The position numbers and the translations under genes were made by a program. A DNA stretch of 64,000 nucleotides from Achatina immaculata (Eukaryota > Mollusca > Gastropoda > Stylommatophora > Achatinidae): contig CM019718.1 in assembly GCA_009760885.1 (NCBI GenBank), forward strand, positions 26,890,133 to 26,954,132, given 5' to 3'. Numbering within the stretch: position 1 is the stretch's first letter; every line of letters begins with the position of its first letter. Shown here piece by piece: positions 54,140 to 64,000 of this stretch. A model generated the notes under the pieces. The model searched no databases. It was not told the DNA's origin and saw only the letters and a program-made list of their open reading frames with translations.

Positions 54140-54960
54140 CGCTGGTGGCGAGATTCTACAGCTGCCGTGCATGGAACGGTGCTCCTCCTGGCCAATGAAG
54201 AAAGTGCAAATGGGGTTGCCGCGCGGCACCACTGCGGAAAAGGTGGTAGAAAGGATAAAGCGAAGCAAACAGACAAATCACGGCACCTCTGGTCTTGAGG
54301 TCGGCCACGTCCTAAGTGCACTCATATCGGGTGAAATGCCTGAACCAGGTTAACCAAAAGGTTAAGACACTGCTGGCGAGACTCTTCGGTTGTTGCGCGT
54401 GGAATGAAGCTCCTCCCGGCCAAGGAAGAAATTGTGGAAAAGAAGTAAGGGTTGCTGTGCAGCGCTGATGTGAAAAGGTGAAAGAAAAGATAAAGTGAAG
54501 TTTAATCGGTATGTCCAGTAGTATCGCTGCGAGCTACACATACCGCGGCCCCTCTGCTCTAGAGGTCGGCCACGTCCGAAATACACCAACACTGGTGAAA
54601 TATGCCTAAACCGGCACACACTAGGGGTGAAACTTGATGGCTATGCATGTCACGCCACCTCTGCTCTAGAGGTCGGTCATGCCCGATATGCACCCATACT
54701 AGTGAAATATGCCTAAACCGCCTCACACCAGGGGTGAAACTTGAAGGCTACGCATGTCACGGTATCTCTGCTCTAGAGGTCGGTCATGTCCTTATTACAC
54801 CCATACTGGTGCAATATGCCTACACCAGCTTAACCCAAAGGTGAAACTTGATGGCTACGCGTATCACGGTACCTCCGCTGTAGAGGCCGGTCACGTTTTA
54901 TATACACCCATTTTGGGATAATACACCTAAACCAGCTTAATGCGGGGTGAAACTCACTAG
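54140..54960. repeat. Hierarchical tandem repeat (about 225-265 and 107 bases)
   Basis: Two long units (54141-54366 and 54367-54632) share GTGCATGGAACGGTGCTCC-like and CCTCTGGTCTTGAGGTCGGC-like blocks. The latter half alone (CTCTGCTCTAGAGGTCGGTC, ATATGCCTAAACC) then repeats four times with period 107 (starts 54649, 54756, 54863). Confidence 0.85.
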
Positions 54961-55059
54961 TGGCGAGAATTCGCCCTCCTCTACAAAAGCTCCGTCCTGG
55001 TCACCACCAGGAAGGGTAGCGGCCATGACCACAAAATGCTGAAGTCGGAGAAACTGGAC

Positions 55060-55245
55060 CAGTGCAGTCTACATAGGCAACCACCTCTCACCTACGGGGA
55101 TATGTTCATATCCAAACCACGTCGAGGTTTTATGGTGAGAAAGTCCAACTCTGGGCTGCATGGGCAACCACCTCTCGCCCGGCAGGGATATACTGATATC
55201 CAAACCACGTCGAGGTTTTCCGATGAGAAAGTCCAACTCTAAACT
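55060..55245. repeat. Direct duplication of about 93 bases
   Basis: GGCAACCACCTCTCACCTAC...CCAAACCACGTCGAGGTTTT...GAGAAAGTCCAACTCT occurs twice in a row with about 90 percent identity. Confidence 0.8.
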
Positions 55246-55549
55246 GGTGCAACGTAAACCTCAGTGTCACGCAGTGCCGCTTCTGTGACTCACCGAAAAT
55301 ATAGGTCCAAGCCCCACGATGCTCTGAGCTTCCATAATAAATGAGAATTTGGCGAGAACCACAGGAGTAAATTCAGTAGGATCACGTAGCGAATTTGATG
55401 GTAGAAGCGAACGAAGAAGAAGAAGAAGCAATATTGTGTTGATGATGGTTGTTTTCATTGGTTTCTGATTGCAATGTCAAGACTATGGGCTGTGTCAATG
55501 CATTATTTTCCAGTACTCGATTGTACTGTTTTGTCTTGTGTTTTCTATC

Positions 55550-55800
55550 CTTGCAGCTGTGAGCTAATATTTTTTTGCAGTCGATGCTGTGACGATCCTG
55601 AGGCATTACATCGTGTCTGACTGCAAGCGGGTAATGGTGGTTTTATTTTTCAGTTTATGAGTGCAGCTAAAAAGCAAGGGGTCTGCAGTACTTCTTTAAC
55701 AGGCTCCACCCCCTGATGGACTGTGGCGATCCCTGCACAGACTAGGTCTGTTACTGGTGGTTACAATGGAGAGGTGGTACAGGGTCTTGGTCAACTATGA
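55550..55800 (+). repeat. Dispersed repeat R3, copy 3
   Basis: Shares GATGCTGTGACGATCCTGAG-like, CTAAAAAGCAAGGGGTCTGC-like and GAGAGGTGGTACAGGGTCTT blocks with copies 1 and 2, more diverged. Ends before the segment that became a minisatellite in copy 2. Confidence 0.75.
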
Positions 55801-55929
55801 TTTGAAAATCTTGCCGAGAGCAAAGCTCCGCGACAAATGTACGGAAACTTACAGTCAAGCATGAAGAAATCTAGCTGGTCATGAGGTCATGACGAATATC
55901 ATGTCTAGAGAGCTGGGCACACAAAACTA

Positions 55930-56425
55930 AACGAAGCAGAAGAAGAAGGAAGAAGATGAGGAGGAGAATAAGAAGTAGGAGAATAAGGAGGAGGAGAAAA
56001 GAAGAAGAAGGAGGAGGGCGAAAAGAAAAAGGAGGAGGAGAAGAAGAGGAAGAAGAAGAAGAAGAACGAAGAGGATAAGGAAGAGGAGTAGAAAAAGAAG
56101 AAGAAGAAGAAGGAGGAAAACAAAAAGATGAAAAGGTAGAGGAGGAGAAACAAAAGAAGAAGAAGGAGCAGGGAGGAGGAGGAAAAGGAAGAGGAAGTGA
56201 AGAAAAAGAAGAAGAAGAAGAAGAAGAAGAGGAAAAAGGAGGAGGAGGAGAAAAAGAAAATAAGAAGAAGAAGAAAAAGAAGAAGAAGAAGAAGAAAAAG
56301 AAAAGAAGAAAAAGAAGAGAAGAAGGAGGAGAAGGTAGAGAAGAAGAAGAAGAAGAAGAAGAAGGAGGAGGAAGAGGAGGAGGAAGAGGAGAAGGAGGAG
56401 AAGAAAAAAGAAGAAGAAGAATTTT
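55930..56425. repeat. (GAA)n-rich polypurine tract
   Basis: About 500 bases nearly all A and G on the plus strand, mostly GAA and GGA. The Lys/Glu frame (+) and Phe/Leu/Ser frames (-) up to 205 residues are artefacts. Confidence 0.93.
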
Positions 56426-56429
56426 AGAT

Positions 56430-57060
56430 TCCCTAATGATTTTGTTTGTTTACACTGAAATCTTGACACCATTTTATCTAAGGAAAGACGAGACAGCAAA
56501 ATAGCCAGCGATGAAACGTCTAGAAAATGACAGCTATCGAGCACAACACAGTCAGTGATGCATCTGAGCCTCTCCTAGCTGGTAACAAGGGATACAGAGA
56601 GAAGTGACTGACGTTGTTGGCTGTCTAAAGGACACACATTGTCTTCTATGAATCACAGTCGTATCGACAACTCAGTTATATCCAAGAGTTTAGAAATCAT
56701 CTTTTCATGAAAGATGATTATTTTCCAATAGTAATTTGTGAAACTCTGCTCAAGTCATGTAATGGTTTTTTTTTTCCCTGTTCAAGTATCGAGAAAGACT
56801 GGTTTTTTTAAAAATGTCTTTTCATGGCTTTCATAGTAAGATAGAAACATAGATGCATCGATCTAGTGCACAGACAAACACCTACGGATCTTTTTTGCAC
56901 AGGAGAACAGAAACGAAATGTTATTGGCTTTTTATAAAAAAAACCTTTTGAACAAAGGATAGTTAGAAAACCTGTGTTGTGCACATGAGGATCGCTACAA
57001 AATACGTGTTATGTGATGGATTTTTTTTGACATTTCTTTAGGGCCAACATTGGCTCATAG
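56430..57060. other. Non-coding, with weak repeat units
   Basis: TTTTGCACAGGAGAACAG-like and TTGTGCACATGAGGATCG-like sequences recur (56898, 56973, 57296), hinting at an old tandem array later split by the RTE scrap at 57060. Confidence 0.4.
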
Positions 57061-57230
57061 GACGGAAATCATATCTTTCCATGTCTGACGACTTGCCACC
57101 GCCCGCTGTAGGTCTTGGATGGACTGGAATCCCGAAGTTGTACTCTCTCTCTAGTGATGGTTCTACGTAGAGTCTCCCTTGGGCTGCCTTGCTTTCTTTT
57201 GACCATCGCTGACCATGCTGACCATGCGCG
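57060..57230 (-). pseudogene. RTE-like LINE C-terminal fragment
   Basis: Minus-strand frame: MVKRKQGSPRETLRRTITRE, then SPSKTYSGRWQVVRHGKI. Same order as family E (basic block, P-R-E-T-L-R-R-T) with a RHG ending. Confidence 0.6.
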
Positions 57231-57589
57231 TATTGTGTGCAGAAAAATATTTACAAAACCTGTATTGAGCACAAATGAACAGTAACAAAACTCATTTTGT
57301 GCACAGGAGGACAGATACCAAGTCGGTCTTTAGCAGTTAGTCCCAAATTTAATTTGAGAATTATCTCCTGTGGTGTATGCAGGAGACTTTGCTGTAGCGA
57401 GCGGAACAACACAACTCCCCAGATCATCAGAGGCGCTGTTCGAAGGTCGTTGAAAGAAAGCAATCCAGATAAATTGTATACACTGGCTTATGAGACTTGT
57501 ATTTGAATGGAGTATTAGAGGAAGCAAGCCAGTCAGACTAGTCTGCAGATTGACTAACAGATCGGAAGGCATAGCTAGATAGATAGAAA

Positions 57590-57840
<251 letters not shown>

Positions 57841-57869
57841 TTACGAGAGTATATAATCACTCAACTACA

Positions 57870-58590
57870 GTTTTCAAATCTTTTTTATTTTAAAGAAAGA
57901 TTTCCCGTCTTCCACAATGATATCAAAACCCTTGCCCTCACCTGTTTATCCAAAAGCTTGGTAACCGCCGATTATCTAAAATATGTGACATATTTTGCAA
58001 CGAAACAACAAACAAGAGATCTTTGGCCCTTTATGTGCCGCGGTGGCATATTCTCGGATCTTTGAAAATTACCGGACTTAGGTCCTCATGAAGATAATTT
58101 TCTCGCAGATTGTGTGCAATTTTCACATTTTTGTCTCCCTATTTTCCACACTTTTTTTTTTTTAAGAATCCGGTAAAAGTAATCCGCAATCTTCACTGTG
58201 TCAGCGATAATTTTCAAAATTCCCCCAATAGTTTTTTGTTCCAGTCGATAACCCCGAGACTGTCCTTACGCTATAATTAGCCGCGGCATCTTCCTGCGCC
58301 GGCATCAACATCCGCGGAAGATTGGCTCATCCAAGGAGATAATTAGCCTTGTTACAGTCGCTACTTAGACGGTCGAAATCGGAGACCAAATAACTATTGT
58401 TACGCTCGGCATTGTCTGCAGGGCCGTTTTCTGCACGCGGCTCCCAAATAACAACAAGGCGTTACATAACTTGTTATTCCGCGGAAAGAAAAATAGTTCC
58501 GTATAAAGCTAGTCTCTACATTTCTCTTAAAGATAACGTCAACATGGAATCTGTTTTTTCCCTAAGACGTATGTATGAAGTTGTCCGAGT
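57870..58590. other. Unique island rich in TAAT-type motifs, possible enhancer
   Basis: About 700 non-repetitive bases with two TAATTAG sites (58272 and 58341 regions), GATAATTT, CCGCGG and other GC-rich pieces unlike the surrounding simple repeats. No coding frame of note. Regulatory function is inference. Confidence 0.3.
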
Positions 58591-58604
58591 TTCACAACCA
58601 TTCA

Positions 58605-58626
58605 TCTCTCTCTCTATCTCTCTCTG

Positions 58627-58676
<50 letters not shown>
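58605..58676. repeat. (CT)n/(TCTG)n microsatellite
   Basis: CT units interrupted by four CTCTGT units. Confidence 0.9.
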
Positions 58677-58677
<1 letters not shown>

Positions 58678-59024
58678 CCCCTTCAGATCCCAAGACATAT
58701 GGGGCTGCTTGTAACAAGAGATTTCCACTTCTGTCGGTTCTTTGCCATCTTCTTTGCCGTCTCTCACGTCGGTCTTTTGTTCACCAGAATTTTCTCTGCT
58801 GTACGTATCCATGTCTCTTCTTTTTCGTCGGTGGAGTCCACTTCCAAGCTGTTCGTGTTAAGAGTTCGTCTACGACTCTCACAGCGAGGCCAGGCCACAT
58901 CGGCCCTATTTAATAACACAGTAATACTTTCTCACGTTTAGGGATACCCTCTAACTTGTAAACTTAGAATATTCTTTAAGACGCTGTTCGTTTTGGCAAT
59001 CAGCGAACCATATCTGACATGCTG

Positions 59025-59294
59025 GAGTCAGGGTTGGCCCATAGCTGACGTGCTGGAATCAGGGTTGGCCCATAACTGACATGCTGGACAAACCGACTTA
59101 GACTGTAAGACTTCTAATACTACGGCTCTACGCGACTCTGATATCACGACTTTCGACATGAAGACTTCTGACTGGATGACTTTGAGTTCATGACACCACG
59201 ACTTCTGACTCCATGACTCTGTCGTCATGACTTCTAATACCAAGACTTCTGACTGCATGACTCTGAGTTCATGACCTCTAACACCACTGTAGCA
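59025..59294. repeat. 59-base satellite, left block
   Basis: Diverged units containing CATGACTCTGAGTTCATGAC and GACTTCTAATACCA, preceded by three copies of a GCTGACGTGCTGGAATCAGG-type unit (59018-59090). Same family as 61435-61990. Confidence 0.75.
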
Positions 59295-59295
59295 T

Positions 59296-61430
59296 GACCT
59301 TGTAAGTAATGATTATAGTTTTTGTTATTATTATTTATGATTATAAATATATTGTAGGCATAATAGTAACATCTAATAGCAAAGGAAAAAGTAAATAGGA
59401 AAATTAGAGCAAGGTAGAAAAAACCCACTTCCTTGACCCTGTATGACTGGACGCTAACACGTGTAAACAGAAAACAAAAGACGAATAGAAGAGAGAGACA
59501 GGCACAATGAAAAGCGAAGACACAATAAAACCTCCGAAATGAAAGAGCAAGATAATGACTTAGGCAAATGACAATTGTATAGACGGATCTGACATGGCTG
59601 ACACCTATTAGCGTTAGAACGCTATTGCATATGGTTTTTAAATAAAGTAGTGACCAACCCGGTCAGCGGACCAATTAAATATTTAGAGGCGTGGCCTATT
59701 GAACAACTGGCTTATGACATATAAGTTACGGGGCAGTTTGAATGACGGACAGTCAGACGATCATGGGAACCAGTGGACTTCTGGAGGGTGGAACCAAAAT
59801 ACTTATTGGTTAATCCATTAAGCTGGACTTGAAGATAAAAAGGCGAGCGGAGATCAGGAGAGGACGAAGAAGTACGGAAGTAGAGGAGAGGAGACAGAGG
59901 ACGGAGCCCCGAAGACGGAGGAACAAGGACGGTCAGTGAACTGAGACAGGTCCAGACAAGAGAAGAAGAGAAGGACAGACAACCAGAGAAGAACAGCAGA
60001 AGGAGGGTACACACCCGAGAAGACACGAGAGAGAAAGAAGACGTAGGTAACGACAGATGGAACAAATGGACAATTAGAGCAATTCAGGAGATCAGTTTCA
60101 GAGTTAGTTTTATGACAGACAGAAATTGTCTCAAGTTCGAAAAGTGTTTATTTTAGTACTGCGTGAGGAACGCAGAAGATATGATACATTTGAGACTTTG
60201 TAAAGGATGCAGACAAGGAATTAGTTGACTATGTGTTGTAGATCTATTAGAAAACAGAGTCTAGAATCGTCCTGATAAAACGTGGAGAATATCTTGAAGT
60301 TGAAAATATTGAGGAAATGTGTAACAGAATAGCAATTCTGTACAGAGTGTATTGTGTATAGCCAGTAGTTGTGGTCTGGTAGACTACAACTCATGTCCGT
60401 GTGCAAAGCACGTGGTTCGAGAAAATTCGAAGTCACGTGGTTGAGTTGAGCTGGAGATATGCATGGGCTAAGAAAGGCAGTCTTGTTCAGAATGGGTCAG
60501 AGAAAGGTTGTGTGATTGTCTCTAGAATGTGGTAGAGAGAGCCTTGTTGTTTGTGGTAGCAGGAGTTTTAGTGATTTATGATGTAGGAAGAATTTTGTAG
60601 TGATTACAAATTGAAATCTCGTTTGGGAAGAGTTTCTACCACTGGCAATTGTTGGTAGTGAGATGGAAGAATTGGTTTTTCCTGTGTTGATTGAGGTTTT
60701 CTTGATAATGTTGTGAGTATGAATTATTTTGTGTACTGCACATTGTATGGTATTTTTACCCATATGGCATAGAGCTCGTCCACGCCGGGTACTGTTAATG
60801 TAATTCTTGTTCAGCCTTATGGCAATGTTTACATCATCATGATTTCACCCTCATTTTGTCCATAATAAATGTGTTTGGTCTAAGATATAACTACACCTAT
60901 GGGCTGTGTTAAAATTCTCATTGTTGACCAGTTTGTTCTGGTTGGAAGACTGCAAGTTACGTTAAGCTGTTGTATTGTATCTGTACTATTTTTGTGGAGT
61001 TGAAAACCTGGGTGTCTTGTTGTATTTTCTTAGTGTATAATACAGAAAATTAGGTGATAGTTAGAACACCAGCAACAAGAAGAAAAATATAAGTTCAAAC
61101 TGTACTCCACAAGTAGTTAAAGAATAACAGAGAAAAACTAGTAAAGTAGTGTCGTGGCTCTGTTTTAAATGCTGCGTGCAGAATTTGATAGAGTTTGATG
61201 ATTGTGAACAAATGATTAAGTGATTCAATCCAAGTGATGTTGTAGACAATACATTTTGATCTTATTTGACAGAATAAATGACTTCAGAGAACATTTCATC
61301 GGACTTGCCCTGGTCTAGTGAGTGTGGTAATGCGTGTGAGACCTAGATGTGGTATGATCAAAAGGAAAACTTAATCATCTTCAATAATCATCAAAAATAT
61401 GATAGTTCACACCTATATATTGTTATAACA
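59296..61430. mobile_element. Candidate solo LTR or retroelement inserted in satellite
   Basis: About 2.1 kb with no coding capacity, sitting between two blocks of the same satellite. It could start TGTAAGTAATG and end TTGTTATAACA, the TG...CA form of LTRs. Inside, ATTGGTTAATCC and GATAAAAAGGCGAGCGG (59836) look like a CCAAT box and TATA box, followed by a GA-rich stretch and later AATAAATG signals (60863 and 61271). That order resembles U3-R-U5. A clean target duplication was not found. Confidence 0.45.
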
Positions 61431-61434
61431 CGAC

Positions 61435-61990
61435 TTATGACTGCATAACGTCTGACATCATAACTTATGATATGAAGACCTCTGACACTATTACTCTGAT
61501 TTCATGACTTCTAACGCCATGACATCTGACTACATGACTCTTACGTCATGACTTCTGACATGAAGACTTATGACTCCATGACATCTGACTACATTACTCT
61601 GACGTCATGACTTCTGACATGAAAACTTCTAACTCCATGACATCTGACTACATGACTCTGACGTCATGACTTTTGACATGAAGACTTATGACTCCATGAC
61701 ATCTGACTACATTACTCTGACGTCATGACTTCTGATATGAAGACTTATGACTCCATGACATCTGACTACATGACTCTGACGTCATGACTTCTGACATGAA
61801 GACTTATGACTCCATGGCTCCGGCGTCAAAACCTTTGATTCTACGACTTTAGACACAGCATCTCAGACTCCGTGGCTCTAACTCCACGACATTGACACCA
61901 AGACTTCTGATTCCATGACTATGACATCGCGTCTTCTGACTCCACGACCCTGACACCACCATTTCTAAAACCATGACTCTGACTTCTGTA
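61435..61990. repeat. 59-base satellite, right block
   Basis: About nine units; the homogeneous core has period 59 and shares CCATGACATCTGACTACATG and ACTCTGACGTCATGACTTCT. Four consecutive units carry a perfect TGACGTCA at 61600, 61659, 61718 and 61777. Confidence 0.88.
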
Positions 61991-61994
61991 TGGC

Positions 61995-62745
61995 GCCCTG
62001 GGAAGCTAGAAGGGGTTATTGCCACCGGCTCTTTATCGACATGGTACCTTTATTTACAGACAGCCCCAACGTAACTTCTGCCACAGCATCAGCATATAAA
62101 AGCACTAGATAGCGAAAGCAAAGAAGTATAACGTCCTTGTTTGTTGCATCCTCTGTTTTTTTTCCTGTTCATTTACAGATGACAAGGAATTTATATGAAA
62201 CTACAGTCGATCGACGATACAGCCAGCCGCCTTTAGTACCGCCATAACTCTATCTGGCCGTAACTCTATCTGGCCGTATGTCGATCATTACAGGTTAAGA
62301 TCAGACAATAATTCATCTCACTACTAGAACATATTATAAAGTTAACAGAACATGTTTATCATCGCTTTAAAAAATGTTAACAAAACGCAAATTAACAGTA
62401 ACTGTAAGGGAAACTAATCACAGAACATGAATCACAACAATTTTAAATAAAGAATCACGCTATAATGACGTCTTAAAGATACGTAAAAATGTGCATACAC
62501 ATACTGTATATATACACATACAAGCATACAGTCTGTACGTCAAATGATAATTCAGTGTGGGTCATTTAGAGCCTTCTCTTGTCAGAACAGCAAATGGTTT
62601 TTAATTAACCCCCCCCCCCCCAAAAAAAAAAAAAAAGAAGAAGAAGAAGATGATGAATCTCAAATAATTAGACGTGTCCAAATTTGTCCTGTGGAAAACT
62701 TCAGCCGTAAGTATGAACGGGCCGTAACCAGGATCGGCCGCAACC
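61995..62745. other. Non-coding, nothing recognised
   Basis: A small duplicated GTAACTCTATCTGGCC motif near 62243-62277, a C-run and A-run at 62608-62634. No gene. Confidence 0.5.
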
Positions 62746-62748
62746 TTT

Positions 62749-62831
62749 CCCTCCCCTGAATAATTTTAACTTTATCACAAATTTATTTGCCCTCCCCTGA
62801 ATAGTTTTAACTTTGTCACAAATTTATTTGC
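62749..62831. repeat. 41-base direct duplication
   Basis: CCCTCCCCTGAATAATTTTA...TCACAAATTTATTTG occurs twice in tandem with two mismatches. Confidence 0.85.
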
Positions 62832-62834
62832 CTG

Positions 62835-63185
62835 TGTTATCTTTTTTTTTTATTTTCTTGTGAAATTTCCAGCTTTTCTTACTTTCTTAAAGTTTATGAA
62901 GATAACTTACTTTCGGACAGGTCGGTTGACTTGGTATTCAAGTTATGCCTTTCGTATTTAATCAGTAATAAAATATGTGTCTGATATCGAATGCTTGTCC
63001 AATTAATATTTGAGAAAGGACAGGAAAGGGTTTTTAATCGACGGATGTCTGTACAAGAAAAATATAGTTAATCCTCACTGGACGTTTAATGAGAAGAGAG
63101 AGACTTGATCCAAACATCTTAAGAATGGGCCATGAAGATAGGAAGTGAAGTTGAGAAAGGCCAAGTTTATTGCTGAAACTGTTCT
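62835..63185. other. Non-coding, nothing recognised
   Basis: AT-rich, no repeat or coding evidence. Confidence 0.5.
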
Positions 63186-63189
63186 GATG

Positions 63190-63343
63190 GGAAGATAGAG
63201 AGAGAGAGAGAGAAAGAGAAAGAGAGAGAGCGAGAGAGAAAGAGAAAGAGAGAGAGAAAGAGAGAGAGCGAGAGAGAAAGAGAGAGAAAGAGAAAGAGAG
63301 AAAGAGAGAGAGCGAGAGAGAAAGAGAGAAAGAGAGAGAGAAA

Positions 63344-63375
<32 letters not shown>

Positions 63376-63433
63376 AAGAGAGAGAAAGAGAGAGAGAAAA
63401 GAGAGAGAAAGAAAGAGAAAGAGAGAGAAGGAG

Positions 63434-63464
<31 letters not shown>

Positions 63465-63555
63465 AAGAGAAAGAGAGAGAGAAGGAGAGAGAGAGAGAAA
63501 GAGAGAGAGAGAGAAAGAGAGAGAGAGAAAGAGAAAGAGAGAGAGAAAGAGAGAA

Positions 63556-63588
<33 letters not shown>

Positions 63589-63655
63589 AAGAGAGAGAAA
63601 GAAAGAGAGAGAGAAAGAGAGAGAGAGAAAGAGAAAGAGAGAGAGAGAAAGAGAG

Positions 63656-63686
<31 letters not shown>

Positions 63687-63765
63687 GAGAGAGAGAGGGA
63701 AAGAGAGAGAGAGAAAGAGAGAGAGGGAGAAAGAGAGAGAGAGAGAAAGAAAGAGAGAGAGAGAA
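63190..63765. repeat. (GA)n/(GAAA)n polypurine tract
   Basis: About 575 bases of GA and GAAA units with occasional CGAG and GGA variants at semi-regular intervals. The 268-residue Ser/Leu/Phe frame on the minus strand is an artefact. Confidence 0.95.
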
Positions 63766-64000
63766 TGAATGAGATGGTATGTTTACTGCTGTGAATAAGT
63801 GTGAGGGTATGAGTGAGTGAGAGAGAGAGAGAGAGGACAAAAATCGAAATATCTAATGGACGTCAAGCGCTAAGAACACATTTGAGATGCGTCTATGAGG
63901 ACTATTGTACTCAACCTGAAGACTGTAACATCTCGATTCAGCCGTCTCTTACCGGAAGCGAACGTCCAAGAAGACGAGAAAATACTTAACATCTCAAGGA

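Noticed and set aside
9466..55245. Regularly spaced repeats of about 26-41 bases suggesting CRISPR arrays
   Set aside because: Units are directly abutting tandem copies with no unique spacers, and the window is eukaryotic.
63034..63840. 268-residue minus-strand frame
   Set aside because: Translation of a (GA)n/(GAAA)n tract; no sequence complexity.

Overview
This is a eukaryotic nuclear DNA window, very probably from a lophotrochozoan and most likely a gastropod mollusc. That placement is inferred from intron-containing host sequence, many decayed RTE-like LINE ends, tRNA-headed SINEs with mollusc-like bodies, hAT-type MITEs with CAGTGGTTCCC ends and a very high load of minisatellites. The species cannot be named from the sequence. 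There are no operons, ribosome binding sites, CRISPR arrays or intact transposon genes, and most long open frames are artefacts of stop-free repeats. Host genes: the only well-supported protein-coding gene lies on the minus strand between about 40.1 and 32.3 kb. Three exons can be assembled: 40084-39703 (extracellular part and a membrane span), 35288-35180 (basic juxtamembrane stretch) and 33943-32726 (a 405-residue cytoplasmic tail with YxxPhi motifs). The outer two exons are out of phase when joined directly, and the 109-base middle exon restores the frame. A much weaker candidate is a minus-strand transcript starting near a palindromic ETS site at 15.2 kb, with a first coding exon at 15074-15055 and a possible last exon near 11.05 kb. 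Layout: 0-8 kb holds RTE scraps, a dispersed repeat carrying an inverted repeat, a hAT MITE with near-perfect target duplication, and a second hAT element invaded by an RTE fragment. 9-16.5 kb holds minisatellites, RTE and LINE tails, the candidate promoter and a triplet-repeat block. 16.4-25 kb holds a SINE, hAT elements that host a repeat and a large minisatellite, an RTE tail whose coding sequence has expanded into a 29-base minisatellite, and a retroposon that starts like U2 snRNA and has a 10-base target duplication. 25-32 kb holds LINE 3' ends, another RTE, two minisatellites and a reverse-transcriptase C terminus. 32-40 kb is the host gene, whose introns are filled with RTE, SINE, LINE and minisatellite copies. 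41-47 kb alternates tandem repeats with short unique islands that could be regulatory. 47-53.5 kb holds a decayed Tx1/L1-like LINE, RTE scraps, SINEs, a large 26-base minisatellite and a hAT MITE. 53.6-58 kb holds RTE ends, hierarchical tandem repeats and purine and GATA tracts. 57.9-58.6 kb is a unique island. 59-62 kb is a 59-base satellite split by a roughly 2.1 kb insertion that looks like a solo LTR. The window ends with a 580-base GA tract. Two recurring patterns stand out: elements nested inside elements, and minisatellites that arose inside mobile-element copies.
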